IMG/VR virus record: IMGVR_UViG_3300024224_000007
Location: 1-45,445 of that record
DNA length: 45,445 nucleotides
Reading direction: 5' to 3' (one strand)
Origin: a virus
Part shown: piece by piece, positions 23,461 through 30,177 of the stretch
How the letters are laid out: each line of letters begins with the position of its first letter
How positions within the stretch are numbered: the stretch's first letter is position 1
The notes under the pieces: generated by a model
Databases searched by the model: none
What the model saw: the letters and a program-made list of their open reading frames with translations, nothing else
Told to the model about the DNA's origin: nothing
Made by a program: the position numbers and the translations under genes

Positions 23461-23682
23461 CTACCATCTCCGCGATTCTTTCAATCGCGAAATCGCTTCT
23501 TCGAGGTCAGTGACTTCGCGCCGGAGCCACGCCTCGTTCGTTTCGGTGCTCGCGCCCGGTAACGGATTGTAGCTGCTCCAGCCAAACCGGACTGTCTTAC
23601 CCGCCGCTGCAAGGGCCTCGCCACACTCTTCGATGAACTTCCCGAGCGCGTTACCTTTGTTCTTGAAATCTGGATGGCTCAT
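23461..23682 (-). CDS. MazG-like nucleotide pyrophosphohydrolase-type protein
   Basis: From ATG 23682 the product is 73 aa, with GKFIEECGEALAAAGKTVRFG (broken by G) carrying an E-E-x-x-E motif (18-22) and R-R-E-V-T-D-L-E-E-A carrying E-x-x-D (56-59). These are the four metal-binding acids of MazG/all-alpha NTP pyrophosphohydrolases. The single-unit size fits small phage homologues. It may adjust nucleotide or alarmone pools. Longer in-frame starts up to 23745 exist but lack a site. Confidence 0.65.
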   Translation of the reverse strand: MSHPDFKNKGNALGKFIEECGEALAAAGKTVRFGWSSYNPLPGASTETNEAWLRREVTDLEEAISRLKESRRW

Positions 23683-23763
23683 TCGCCCGCCGCCTTCTGG
23701 AGTTCGGCCCCGCGCTCGCAACTCCTCATTCCCCTGCCTATGCAAACTGGCTCGCAGTCCCTT

Positions 23764-23979
23764 CTAGCCGTGCGGCTGGGCGGCCTGAATGTCATACGGC
23801 TTTAGGCGTACACGCCCAATCTTGCGAAACTTTACCGTCTTGCCGGACATGCCACGGTATTTTCGCTTAAGCCCAACTGGATGGTTGATTACCTTTATGA
23901 CCTTCAGCAAAGTCTGTTTGTAATAGGTCAAATCGCCAACCCGCAGGTCGTCTCGCCAGTCTTTGATTTCAATTAGCAT
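23764..23979 (-). CDS. Small basic hypothetical protein, 71 aa
   Basis: The start is ATG 23979, overlapping the upstream gene by 11 bases. It begins MLIEIKDWRDDLRVGDL, then has many Lys/Arg (RKYRGMSGKTVKFRKIGRVR). It looks like an SH3-like or KOW-like small barrel; possibly nucleic-acid binding. No family recognised. Confidence 0.6.
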   Translation of the reverse strand: MLIEIKDWRDDLRVGDLTYYKQTLLKVIKVINHPVGLKRKYRGMSGKTVKFRKIGRVRLKPYDIQAAQPHG

Positions 23980-24196
23980 CCCGCCCCTCCACCTGCTGCG
24001 TCTGCCGCAGGGCCTGCTCGATTACGGCCATTGCCCCTTCACTGTCTCCCGTCAGCTTCCACAACCTCACCGCGTTCCTCACCGCCGTTAGCCCAAACAG
24101 AGCTTCTATATCGCGCACCATGTCCGCATAACCGTAGTGCTCGTCATCGTCTCGCCTGCGGATGATCTTGAACATCTCTTGCTCAAGGTGCGTCAT
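23969..24196 (-). CDS. Small helical hypothetical protein, 75 aa
   Basis: ATG 24196 is fixed by a 4-base overlap with the upstream gene's stop. The product is acidic to neutral and helical (M-T-H-L-E-Q-E-M-F-K-I-I-R-R-R-D-D-D-E-H-Y), ending with Gln-rich helix. No Cys, no membrane segment. Function unknown. Confidence 0.6.
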   Translation of the reverse strand: MTHLEQEMFKIIRRRDDDEHYGYADMVRDIEALFGLTAVRNAVRLWKLTGDSEGAMAVIEQALRQTQQVEGRDAN

Positions 24197-24444
24197 GCTT
24201 TGCCTCTGATTCTTGCTATTTGGGCTTGGCCCCTCTTTTTTCGATTCTCCACGAAATCCAGCCATTCTTTCCGCAACGGCACCCGAATCTGCTCCTTTGC
24301 CTCCCAAACAGCCTCTAGGGCACGCGAAATAGCGGGTTCCGGCCATTCCTTGCGCTTCCTTGACCGCCAAAGATGATGCCCGACGCGAATCAGCAATAAT
24401 TCATGCGTTGCGGTCGGCCTGCCGTCCATGCGTTTGTCTCTCAT
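24193..24444 (-). CDS. Basic hypothetical protein, 83 aa
   Basis: ATG 24444 overlaps the upstream stop (ATGA) and its own stop overlaps the next start by 4 bases. It is strongly basic (MRDKRMDGRP; WRSRKRKEW; FVENRKKRGQAQIARIRGK) with aromatic residues. It is probably nucleic-acid binding; family not recognised. Confidence 0.6.
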   Translation of the reverse strand: MRDKRMDGRPTATHELLLIRVGHHLWRSRKRKEWPEPAISRALEAVWEAKEQIRVPLRKEWLDFVENRKKRGQAQIARIRGKA

Positions 24445-24680
24445 CGTCCACCCAGGCCCTCTAAAAGCCAGTCCATGAATCCGTTGGCGACGACCCATGC
24501 CAGCCAGATAAAGCCCAGCCCCACCGCTGCCCAGTAGAATGCCTTGAGTACTAGGCCCAGCTTGATGCCCCTGCGCTCCCGCCGATAGAAAGCCCTGAGA
24601 TCGTCGGCCTCAAGATCGTCCAAGCCAAGCCCTGCAATAGCGTTCTCGACTTCCTTTCGGCTGACGTAGTCGCGGCTCAT
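24441..24680 (-). CDS. Single-pass membrane protein, 79 aa
   Basis: Charged N-terminal half (MSRDYVSRKEVENAIAGLG then LRAFYRRERRG) followed by one transmembrane helix (about 45-70, LKAFYWAAVGLGFIWLAWVV) and a short tail. Four-base overlaps on both sides place it in a chain with 24677-24997 and 24193-24444. The function is unknown; early phage membrane peptides often alter host envelope processes. Confidence 0.6.
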   Translation of the reverse strand: MSRDYVSRKEVENAIAGLGLDDLEADDLRAFYRRERRGIKLGLVLKAFYWAAVGLGFIWLAWVVANGFMDWLLEGLGGR

Positions 24681-24997
24681 GGCCTACCTGCCAAGTGAAT
24701 CAACCAGCCGAAAAATAGAGCGAATATAGGATTGGCGATTGCGAAAGCTAATGTTTCTCCGAACTTGCTGTTGTCCTTGACATATTGATGGGTCATGTGA
24801 CTCACGATGAAAGAGACGCCGATTGCTTGCCATAAGCCGAGCACTGGTAGGTTAAACACTGGGACAATGAACCACGCCCATAGCTTCACAAGTACCCATC
24901 CGTTCGTAAGGGCTGTTACAAAAAACAGAATTGGCAGCCCCGCGATAGCGCCGAAAACAATCAGCAGTCCCGCCATCAATTTGTTATCGTCACTCAT
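24677..24997 (-). CDS. Three-helix membrane protein, 106 aa
   Basis: Three hydrophobic segments (about 7-30, LMAGLLIVFGAIAGLPILFF; 36-66, VKLWAWFIVPVFNLPVLGLW then IGVSFIVS; 80-103) separated by charged loops. The W-A-W-F-I-V-P-V-F-N-L-P-x-L-x-L-W-Q-A motif is found in small phage/bacterial membrane proteins. Overlaps both neighbours by 4 bases. Possible envelope-modifying early protein. Confidence 0.65.
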   Translation of the reverse strand: MSDDNKLMAGLLIVFGAIAGLPILFFVTALTNGWVLVKLWAWFIVPVFNLPVLGLWQAIGVSFIVSHMTHQYVKDNSKFGETLAFAIANPIFALFFGWLIHLAGRP

Positions 24998-25121
24998 CTC
25001 CCTGGCTCCTTTTGCTGGCGGCGTGCGGCCAACGGCCTGCCACAGCTAATGCATTTCTTCGGCTCAGGCACTCGCGGAATCCATTCCGTCTTGCAGGTTG
25101 GGCATTTCACCGTTGGCAATT

Positions 25122-25125
<4 letters not shown>
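24994..25125 (-). CDS. Zinc-ribbon peptide, 43 aa
   Basis: ATG 25125 to TGA 24994 gives 43 aa with C-P-T-C (8-11) and C-I-S-C (25-28), a minimal zinc ribbon, followed by a basic tail (RPLAARRQQKEPGR). Exact 4-base overlaps with the genes on both sides strongly support it. Role unknown; possibly binds nucleic acid or a host protein. Confidence 0.7.
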
Positions 25126-25649
<524 letters not shown>

Positions 25650-25652
25650 AGG

Positions 25653-25937
25653 CTATATGCTCCAAGGCGCTGCTTCAAACTTCGTAGCCGCATCGGGCGT
25701 TGTCTCGGAAACTGAAGTTACATCGGTGAGCGTGAGCTTTGGAACCTTCGGCCCCACCTTGCAGGACGAACTCGGCCCAGTCGCGGCAAGGCCCAGAAAG
25801 CCCTTCACGTCCGCAGACCAGTAGATGCAGTTCCTCCCATCCTTAATCGTGATGCTCTTGCCCTTCACAGGCGCAGTGGCATAGCCGAAAAACACGCCGC
25901 GATGAATCGTTGTTACCAGCACTGGAATTCGCTTCAT
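25653..25937 (-). CDS. DUF6948-like protein, 94 aa
   Basis: The text MKRIPVLVTTIHRGVFFGYA, then I-T-I-K-D-G-R-N-C-I-Y-W-S-A-D-V-K-G-F-L-G-L-A, then A-T-G-P, and the C-terminal P-D-A-A-T-K-F-E-x-A-P-W match a domain widely found in phages (DUF6948). Function unknown. It is the first full-length gene behind the strong promoter at 25955-25983, with GGAGG ahead of ATG 25937. The GGAGG is itself inside a 4-codon minicistron. Confidence 0.8.
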   Translation of the reverse strand: MKRIPVLVTTIHRGVFFGYATAPVKGKSITIKDGRNCIYWSADVKGFLGLAATGPSSSCKVGPKVPKLTLTDVTSVSETTPDAATKFEAAPWSI

Positions 25938-25948
25938 ATTGCCTCCAT
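25934..25948 (-). CDS. Four-codon leader minicistron (M-E-A-I)
   Basis: ATG 25948 lies 7 bases past the -10 hexamer, so it should be at or next to the transcript's 5' end. The frame is ATG GAG GCA ATA TGA, and its TGA overlaps the ATG of the DUF6948-like gene by 4 bases. Ribosomes on it would end on the downstream start. It may only be the ribosome site in disguise (GGAGG). Confidence 0.35.
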   Translation of the reverse strand: MEAI

Positions 25949-25954
25949 GCGCAC

Positions 25955-25983
25955 ATTATCATGATGCTGATGATTTCTGTCAA
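25955..25983 (-). promoter_or_regulatory. Strong leftward sigma70-type promoter
   Basis: TTGACA (25983-25978), 17 bp, GATAAT (25960-25955) on the minus strand: -35 perfect, -10 five of six. Predicted start is about 25948, the A of the minicistron ATG. Confidence 0.75.
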
Positions 25984-25992
25984 GACCCAGTA

Positions 25993-26007
25993 CTAAAGAT
26001 TCTTTAG
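25993..26007. promoter_or_regulatory. Palindromic operator candidate
   Basis: CTAAAGA-T-TCTTTAG is a perfect 15-bp palindrome ending 9 bp upstream of the -35 box of the leftward promoter. The half-site text (CTTTA/TAAAG) recurs as the inverted repeat inside the terminase promoter (34088-34104). Confidence 0.45.
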
Positions 26008-26049
26008 CCCGCGCCCCCTACCCGCTCTTCTCGCCCCGCCGCCCCGCGC

Positions 26050-26292
26050 TCAATGTAAAAGTCTGTCGTAATCATCAAGGCTCGGTTTATGGCCTAGCGT
26101 TCTCTGGCTGGTATCTCGCGGCTGGCTGTTCCAAGCGTTGCAGCCCAATGCCTTATCGCCTGGTTGCCCCGAGTGCTCATCAATCATGTGCCGCTTCCAT
26201 TCACGCTGCGTAGAGAAACTCACATCTTTGCAGACGCGGCATTTATATCGAAGAATCTTGATGTTGTTTGGCTCTTGCCCTTGCGAGCGCAT
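26050..26292 (-). CDS. C2H2 zinc-finger protein, 80 aa
   Basis: The start is ATG 26292 with GGAGATAATAG before it; it overlaps the upstream gene by 50 bases. Residues 17-40 form one classical C2H2 finger: Y-K-C-R-V-C, then thirteen residues, H-M-I-D-E-H. The rest is hydrophilic and probably disordered. Single C2H2 fingers are rare in phages; here it may be a DNA-binding regulator of the adjacent promoter (25955-25983), which lies just downstream. That link is inference. Confidence 0.75.
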   Translation of the reverse strand: MRSQGQEPNNIKILRYKCRVCKDVSFSTQREWKRHMIDEHSGQPGDKALGCNAWNSQPRDTSQRTLGHKPSLDDYDRLLH

Positions 26293-26485
26293 CTATTATC
26301 TCCGTGTGCTTTTGCTGGAGTTCATCTTTCGTGCATTTACAGTGTTTCCGGCATTTGTGGCAAGCAAAGCAGCCCATATCCCACATGCCAGCCATCGAAC
26401 CATTGCAGCCGCAACGCGTCCCAAGGATGCACCCACTAGTTGCTTCTCGTTCTCCACAACACCAGCAAGTTCTAGGTCCAATCAT
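26243..26485 (-). CDS. Cys-rich zinc-binding protein, 80 aa
   Basis: ATG 26485 is chosen since it overlaps the upstream stop by 4 bases and has GGGAGGGCAAGAA ahead. About ten Cys and one His lie in the first 52 residues in CxxC-type pairs (C-W-C-C-G, C-I-L-G-T-R-C-G-C, C-F-A-C-H-K-C, C-K-C). It is a treble-clef or multi-zinc module, followed by a Lys/Gln helix. Probable nucleic-acid or protein binder. Family not recognised. Confidence 0.65.
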   Translation of the reverse strand: MIGPRTCWCCGEREATSGCILGTRCGCNGSMAGMWDMGCFACHKCRKHCKCTKDELQQKHTEIIDALARARAKQHQDSSI

Positions 26486-26703
26486 TTCTTGCCCTCCCGT
26501 TTCGCCCATGCCATACGCTTTACGCGTTCAAGCCCTGATTCTGACCACCTTTTGATAATTGCTTGGTTGACCACATACCAGTCCACCCGTTCACTGGATT
26601 CCATCGCCATCGCGTAAGTCAGCGCCACGGACTTCTGCGTAAAGTGCTTGTCGGCTATCTCTTCCAGCAAGACGTTCTGGCAATCACAAAGCTCAACCCG
26701 CAT
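26482..26703 (-). CDS. Hypothetical protein, 73 aa
   Basis: ATG 26703 lies directly behind GGAGGGACG. The product begins MRVELCDCQNVLLEEIADKH, continues with helical MESSERVDWYVVNQAIIKRW and ends basic (RVKRMAWAKREGKK). A longer start is less likely since it lacks a site. It is the first of a three-gene chain with the Cys-rich and C2H2 genes. Confidence 0.6.
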   Translation of the reverse strand: MRVELCDCQNVLLEEIADKHFTQKSVALTYAMAMESSERVDWYVVNQAIIKRWSESGLERVKRMAWAKREGKK

Positions 26704-26826
26704 CGTCCCTCCTACCACTTTCCTGCTGCTCCCGCCAGACAAAAGGACGCCTTTCTTTCCCGGTCCCTCTTACGCCTTTGATTCTGCTTTTGCTGTTGGT
26801 TCTAAAACAACTACCAACTCAAATGT
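26704..26826. other. Short non-coding gap
   Basis: About 120 bp without a start codon that could open a credible minus-strand frame. The A/G-rich stretch on the minus strand ends in the ribosome site of 26703. No clear promoter: TTGAGT occurs but no matching -10 follows at 17 bp. Confidence 0.4.
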
Positions 26827-27159
26827 CTAGCAGTAATCAGCAGCGAGGTCTAGCAAGGCAACCTCGAAAGTTCTGTGTAACTCTGGCCGCCGCACGCGTT
26901 TCTCTCGCCCGCTTGCATGCGTCCGTGGTGGTATGCAAGTCGCCGGAAGAGATTTGAAACCAACTTTGTGGTAACGCTGTTTTAAGGCGAGCTGTAGCGG
27001 GTTCATGCTCGGCGCGATGACATTTGTGGAGAGACCGGTTTGAAGGCGAGACCACCAGAGCCCAAATCTCCACTCCCGATGTCCAATCGCAGCATACATA
27101 GGTAGAACTGTCCCACGCCAGATGTGGGCCGAAAGGTCGCGGATTTTTGGGAAGCTCAT
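26827..27159 (-). CDS. Hypothetical protein behind a pseudoknot leader, 110 aa
   Basis: ATG 27159 was chosen because the interleaved inverted repeats end on its first base and a promoter lies about 100 bases upstream. The product has GTVLPMYAAIGHREWRFGLW near the N-terminus, then a basic middle and C-terminal ALLDLAADYC. No family is recognised. A competing frame (27208-26837, GTG start, 123 aa) lies in another phase and would run through the pseudoknot. I prefer the ATG frame, with moderate certainty. Confidence 0.5.
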   Translation of the reverse strand: MSFPKIRDLSAHIWRGTVLPMYAAIGHREWRFGLWWSRLQTGLSTNVIAPSMNPLQLALKQRYHKVGFKSLPATCIPPRTHASGREKRVRRPELHRTFEVALLDLAADYC

Positions 27160-27238
27160 TCGCCGTGAGTCTTTCTCGGAATAAGTCGCTAGGCTTGAAA
27201 CGGCTCACGGCGAAGTGGGGTACGCCTCAAGCCTAGCG
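27159..27238 (-). promoter_or_regulatory. Interleaved inverted repeats: predicted H-type pseudoknot leader
   Basis: Four perfect arms in the order A-B-A'-B' on the plus strand: A TTCGCCGTGAG 27159-27169, B CGCTAGGCTTGA 27187-27198, A' CTCACGGCGAA 27204-27214, B' TCAAGCCTAGCG 27227-27238. On minus-strand RNA this is a two-stem pseudoknot (12 bp then 11 bp; loops 12, 5 and 17 nt) whose last base is the A of ATG 27159. Predicted 5' end is about 27253. It may gate translation of that gene. As DNA it could instead be overlapping protein-binding dyads. Confidence 0.7.
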
Positions 27239-27259
27239 GGAACTTGTTCCGTAGCTCGG

Positions 27260-27288
27260 AGCATAAAAAATTCTGCGCCGTGCGTCAA
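27260..27288 (-). promoter_or_regulatory. Leftward promoter with a structured leader
   Basis: TTGACG (27288-27283), 17 bp, TATGCT (27265-27260) on the minus strand (five and four matches). The predicted start near 27253 gives a leader of about 94 nt before ATG 27159, unlike the leaderless geometry of other promoters here. Confidence 0.5.
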
Positions 27289-27289
27289 G

Positions 27290-27730
27290 TTAAAACTTTA
27301 TGATTTCCTGTGTATCGGGTATTTTCTTGAAAATCTGCAAGCAACGAACCTGCTTAAGAGGACCCATGGTTATAGCTACCATCGCTTCGCGTTCAGCTCG
27401 TTCAAGCCAAGCTCTAGGCCAAATGAAAGTATGAAGTATCGCCAATCTACGGCAAACACGCCATATTTCTTGACCTTCTTTCTTATAGAGCTTGTCATAA
27501 GGCGGATCCCAATATCCGAAGCTATGGAAATCATTAGCTAACGGCAATTCTTTCCATTCAAAACCGTTCGTTTTATCGTAAAATGACAAATTATCTGGAA
27601 CTTGGTCTTGGCGTCCAAAACAAGCATCTGGTAAACCGAAATTCTTTTCAATGCGTTGGAACACCTGACCGGATCCCCAATGTGAAGTTAACGGGCGACG
27701 GCAAGCCCAGAAATCAAACTTAACTTTCAA
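27290..27730 (-). CDS. DPPY-motif methyltransferase-like protein, 146 aa
   Basis: TTG 27730 (TTGA overlap; GGAG upstream) is the start. Residues 74-78 read W-D-P-P-Y, the catalytic motif of N6-adenine/N4-cytosine DNA methyltransferases, followed by a segment A-I-L-H-T-F-I-W-P that fits the next strands. The FxGxG-type SAM-binding motif is not evident, and at 146 aa it is about half the usual length. It could be a minimal adenine-methylase-like protein, a SAM-pocket-lacking derivative or a repurposed fold. The stop comes just before the promoter at 27260-27288. Confidence 0.6.
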   Translation of the reverse strand: MKVKFDFWACRRPLTSHWGSGQVFQRIEKNFGLPDACFGRQDQVPDNLSFYDKTNGFEWKELPLANDFHSFGYWDPPYDKLYKKEGQEIWRVCRRLAILHTFIWPRAWLERAEREAMVAITMGPLKQVRCLQIFKKIPDTQEIIKF

Positions 27731-27900
27731 TTTTCTCCTGCTGCTGCGCTCTGCACGGCGTCGTGATTGTTACGCTTGACCTGCTGATAGGCCATGAAAA
27801 GCACGAACTGGAGAGGGCTGTCCAGCGGCGTTTCAGCGGAAGTTTCGTAGGAGCCGCGCAGCATGCCATCGGCTGCAAGTTGGCGGATGGATTCGCTCAT
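27727..27900 (-). CDS. Small hypothetical protein, 57 aa
   Basis: ATG 27900 overlaps the upstream stop by 4 bases; its own stop overlaps the methyltransferase-like start by 4 bases. The product is a soluble helical protein (SIRQLAADGMLRGSYETS; FVLFMAYQQVKRNN). No motif is recognised; the coupling on both sides supports it as real. Confidence 0.65.
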   Translation of the reverse strand: MSESIRQLAADGMLRGSYETSAETPLDSPLQFVLFMAYQQVKRNNHDAVQSAAAGEN

Positions 27901-28010
27901 AAGGGGTCACATCTCCACCGCCCCGTACCGTCATTCCAGCGGAAGTACAGCCAGTTCCCAAGCCGCCATATTTCATAATCCGAATCGCATTTCAATAGCT
28001 CAAACTTCAT
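27897..28010 (-). CDS. Tiny hypothetical protein, 37 aa
   Basis: ATG 28010, with GGAGG 6 bases upstream, to TGA 27897. Trp/Tyr-rich beta text (YEIWRLGNWLYFRWNDGTG) with two Cys. It overlaps the HNH-like gene by 11 bases and the next by 4. This style of tiny Trp-rich protein recurs in the leftward arm (compare 23260-23430). Confidence 0.55.
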   Translation of the reverse strand: MKFELLKCDSDYEIWRLGNWLYFRWNDGTGRWRCDPL

Positions 28011-28407
28011 TACCGCCTCCTATACCTGGACATTTGAACTTTGGCTCTTTGCGCGTCGAGCGGCCTACTTGGACGTGGACGGACAGGTGATACGCATGAC
28101 AAACCCATTTTCTATTTGCCACGCAATCGCACCGACCGGAAAGCCCGCCTTGACGATGATGCCATTCGCACTCCTGTCCGATGTAGTGTGAGGGTGTGCA
28201 GCCTTCACACCAGCCTGTAAACGTTGCCAGCATCTCGCTATATCGGCGGGACTTATCCTCGCCAGCCAGCAATTCATGCAGCGACATGTCGGGCGCTCTC
28301 CCGATAAATGACCGCTTGTGCTTGTCCGTGAATCTGCCCGTCTCATACGCTTCCCTCGTTTCCGCGATTGCTATTTGAAATCCTCTAGGCATCCGATAAA
28401 GTCTCAT
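28000..28407 (-). CDS. HNH-like zinc protein, 135 aa
   Basis: The start is ATG 28407 (or 28392). The C-terminal half has G-W-C-E-G-C, then G-Q-E-C-E-W-H-H (about 90), C-D-C and W-V-C-H-A-Y-H-L-S-V-H, i.e. the Cys pairs, H-H and H-x3-H of an HNH/treble-clef nuclease. Its place between RecT and the methyltransferase-like gene suggests a DNA-processing role (NinG- or recombination-type nuclease). The classic Asn is not obvious, so activity is uncertain. Confidence 0.6.
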   Translation of the reverse strand: MRLYRMPRGFQIAIAETREAYETGRFTDKHKRSFIGRAPDMSLHELLAGEDKSRRYSEMLATFTGWCEGCTPSHYIGQECEWHHRQGGLSGRCDCVANRKWVCHAYHLSVHVQVGRSTRKEPKFKCPGIGGGNEV

Positions 28408-28750
28408 CTTCTGCGTAATCTTTGGTATCCGTCAGCGCCATGACGAAGTTACGTACTTCCTCGAAGGGGTGAAGCCGCAAAGCCATGATGATCGCGTCAG
28501 TGCCCAAAACCGGGTTTCCACCCGCTGCTAGCATGTACTTCTCTTTCTCTTTGTGGAACTCCGCAAAGCTATCCGGGTCTACGGCGTCCCAAGCGATGCG
28601 CGTCTTGCGCATGCCTTTCTCATCCGGCGCATTGGCAATTTTCTTTTTCTGCTCGTCTTCGATGCAGACCGGATGATTAGCGTGGAGCTGGCCCTTGCCT
28701 TTGGCTATCTCGGCCTCGGCCCATTCCTTGACTTGGAAAATCGTCGGCAT
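28385..28750 (-). CDS. Hypothetical protein downstream of RecT, 121 aa
   Basis: ATG 28750 shares its base with the RecT-like stop (TGATG). The product is acidic-to-neutral and helical, with VCIEDEQKKKIANAPDEKGM, and ends in an acidic tail. No Cys motif beyond one Cys. Its tight coupling to RecT suggests a recombination accessory; no family recognised. Confidence 0.6.
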   Translation of the reverse strand: MPTIFQVKEWAEAEIAKGKGQLHANHPVCIEDEQKKKIANAPDEKGMRKTRIAWDAVDPDSFAEFHKEKEKYMLAAGGNPVLGTDAIIMALRLHPFEEVRNFVMALTDTKDYAEDETLSDA

Positions 28751-29691
28751 CAGTTCGCATCTTTCACGGACGGCCCTTCGGGACGTTTCGGCCAGACTAT
28801 CTTCGGCTCTTTTACTGGCTCAATCGGTTTCAAGGAACCCTTCAGGAGTACAGATTCCGGCGATTCCCCAGCCTCTAGGAGCGATAATTGCTCCTCGCTT
28901 GGCAGTTTACCCTTCGTCAGCGTCTTGAACGCTGTAATGCGCTCATCTATTGCAGATACCCTTGCCTCAGCAAGTTTCGCGTTCTCGCTCGGCTCGTAAG
29001 CCTCAACCATGAACTCTTCTTGGATGTAGAGACCGTCCGTAGCGGGGTAGGCCGCCCTCACGCCTTGTGCTTTGGCGCATTTACCGAGCATGAGACGCGG
29101 CATCTGGCGGACGAGCGGCGAGGAATCTACATTCGGGTAAATCTCTTCCCAGTAGACTTCGCCAATCGTTGGAATGGGGTCACCACGCTTATAGACTTCG
29201 ACTCGCGCCCATTCAGGAGCCTTGAACGTTCCAGATGGTTTGAATGTGCGCGACGATTCGTCCCACTTCGACCATTCGCGGTCAATCATCGGGCCATATT
29301 CCGGTCTGCCGATGGAGCCAAATTGTTTTTTGTGGTCGCGTGCGGCGATATGCAGAAGTCCATTGATGCCCACAATCGGTATCCAGCGATAACCCGTGAT
29401 TTTCTCTTTCTTCTCGCGGTCGTATCGGTCGAGATTCTTGTCTCTGCGCTTCACGAACCAGATTTGCCCACGGAACGGGTCGAGCTTGTAGCGTCTAGCG
29501 ACACCCAAGCAGAATCGCAATTCATCATCCGATGCGCCTTTAGCGATATGGTTGCGAACAAGCTCCACTTCCTCAGTGGAAAGCTCCCACGGCTTCTTGG
29601 TCGGCGCAGGCACAACGATTGCGGCAGGCGGTTTCGGCTTGCGTTGCTTTTTGGGCTGCTCTGGCGTTGCTGCTGGCTGGTCGCTGCTCAT
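28750..29691 (-). CDS. recT: RecT/Bet-family single-strand annealing protein
   Basis: ATG 29691 is fixed by a 4-base overlap with the upstream stop; the product is 313 aa. After a Pro/Lys/Gln-rich disordered N-terminus (about 1-35) comes the annealing fold: FCLGVARRYKLDPFRGQIWF (59-78), then Y-R-W-I-P-I-V-G-I-N-G-L-L-H-I-A (105-120), G-x-P-E-Y-G-P, and M-P-R-L-M-L-G-K-C-A-K-A-Q-G-V-R-A-A-Y-P (about 200-219). These are the conserved blocks of lambda Bet/RecT proteins. It anneals complementary strands, usually with an exonuclease partner. The zinc-finger nuclease at 30750 is the only candidate partner in this arm. Confidence 0.85.
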   Translation of the reverse strand: MSSDQPAATPEQPKKQRKPKPPAAIVVPAPTKKPWELSTEEVELVRNHIAKGASDDELRFCLGVARRYKLDPFRGQIWFVKRRDKNLDRYDREKKEKITGYRWIPIVGINGLLHIAARDHKKQFGSIGRPEYGPMIDREWSKWDESSRTFKPSGTFKAPEWARVEVYKRGDPIPTIGEVYWEEIYPNVDSSPLVRQMPRLMLGKCAKAQGVRAAYPATDGLYIQEEFMVEAYEPSENAKLAEARVSAIDERITAFKTLTKGKLPSEEQLSLLEAGESPESVLLKGSLKPIEPVKEPKIVWPKRPEGPSVKDAN

Positions 29692-29879
29692 GTCGTTGCT
29701 CTCCTGAGTTGTTTCTTGCCGCATTTGCTGCACTCGCGCTCTTGCCGGATGAAATAGTTTGAGATGAACTTTTCCGACTCGTTCAGCTTCTCGCCAGTTA
29801 GATGATTGTATTCGACGCGCAGAAAACCTTCCCCTGTCTGCTTCCATTTATCCCAGCGATGCCAGCAGAAACGGCTCAT
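29688..29879 (-). CDS. Small hypothetical protein with Cys pair, 63 aa
   Basis: ATG 29879 overlaps the upstream stop by 4 bases, and the stop overlaps the RecT start by 4 bases. It begins MSRFCWHRWDKWKQTGEGF and ends E-C-S-K-C-G-K-K-Q-L-R; the C, H and CxxC may form a zinc site. Function unknown; possibly a partner of RecT by position. Confidence 0.65.
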   Translation of the reverse strand: MSRFCWHRWDKWKQTGEGFLRVEYNHLTGEKLNESEKFISNYFIRQERECSKCGKKQLRRATT

Positions 29880-30031
29880 TTCTCCTCCAAGTTCTCAGCG
29901 GCAGCGACGTTTTCTGCAACATCTGCAATTCTTTCTAGCACTTCGATGAATCTGTCCAATTTCATCATCCAAGCTATCCCCTGCACTAAAAACCCCAATC
30001 CGACTGCGAAGATAGCGCTTCCTGTATTCAT
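29876..30031 (-). CDS. Small membrane/helical protein, 51 aa
   Basis: ATG 30031 gives an ATGA overlap with the upstream stop (an ATG two codons earlier, at 30037, is possible). The N-terminal half is one transmembrane helix (SAIFAVGLGFLVQGIAWMM), the rest an amphipathic helix (RFIEVLERIADVAENV). Topology and size fit small phage membrane peptides. Confidence 0.6.
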   Translation of the reverse strand: MNTGSAIFAVGLGFLVQGIAWMMKLDRFIEVLERIADVAENVAAAENLEEK

Positions 30032-30177
30032 TTCCATTCCTGCTCCTCGCGGTCAATGGCCGCTACTTCGCTTTCAATATCCTCCCACCACGCCTCATCG
30101 TCTTCCGGTTCTTCGAGCAGAGGCACATCGCGGTCAAGCCCCCAAAAGCTGTGCATGTCTTCCATCAGCGCAGCCAT
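30028..30177 (-). CDS. Small acidic protein, 49 aa
   Basis: ATG 30177 lies behind AAAAAGGAAGG. The product is very acidic: LLEEPEDDEAWWEDIESEV. Such DNA-mimic-like acidic peptides are frequent in early phage regions; whether it inhibits a host enzyme is speculation. It overlaps its neighbours by 13 and 4 bases. Confidence 0.6.
   Translation of the reverse strand: MAALMEDMHSFWGLDRDVPLLEEPEDDEAWWEDIESEVAAIDREEQEWK

Noticed and set aside
26837-27208. 123-aa frame on the minus strand with GTG start at 27208
   Set aside because: It starts within the pseudoknot and lacks a ribosome site; the ATG at 27159 fits promoter and structure better. Not excluded.
28888-29757. 289-aa open frame on the plus strand
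   Set aside because: Exactly antisense to the RecT-like gene, whose family motifs are clear.
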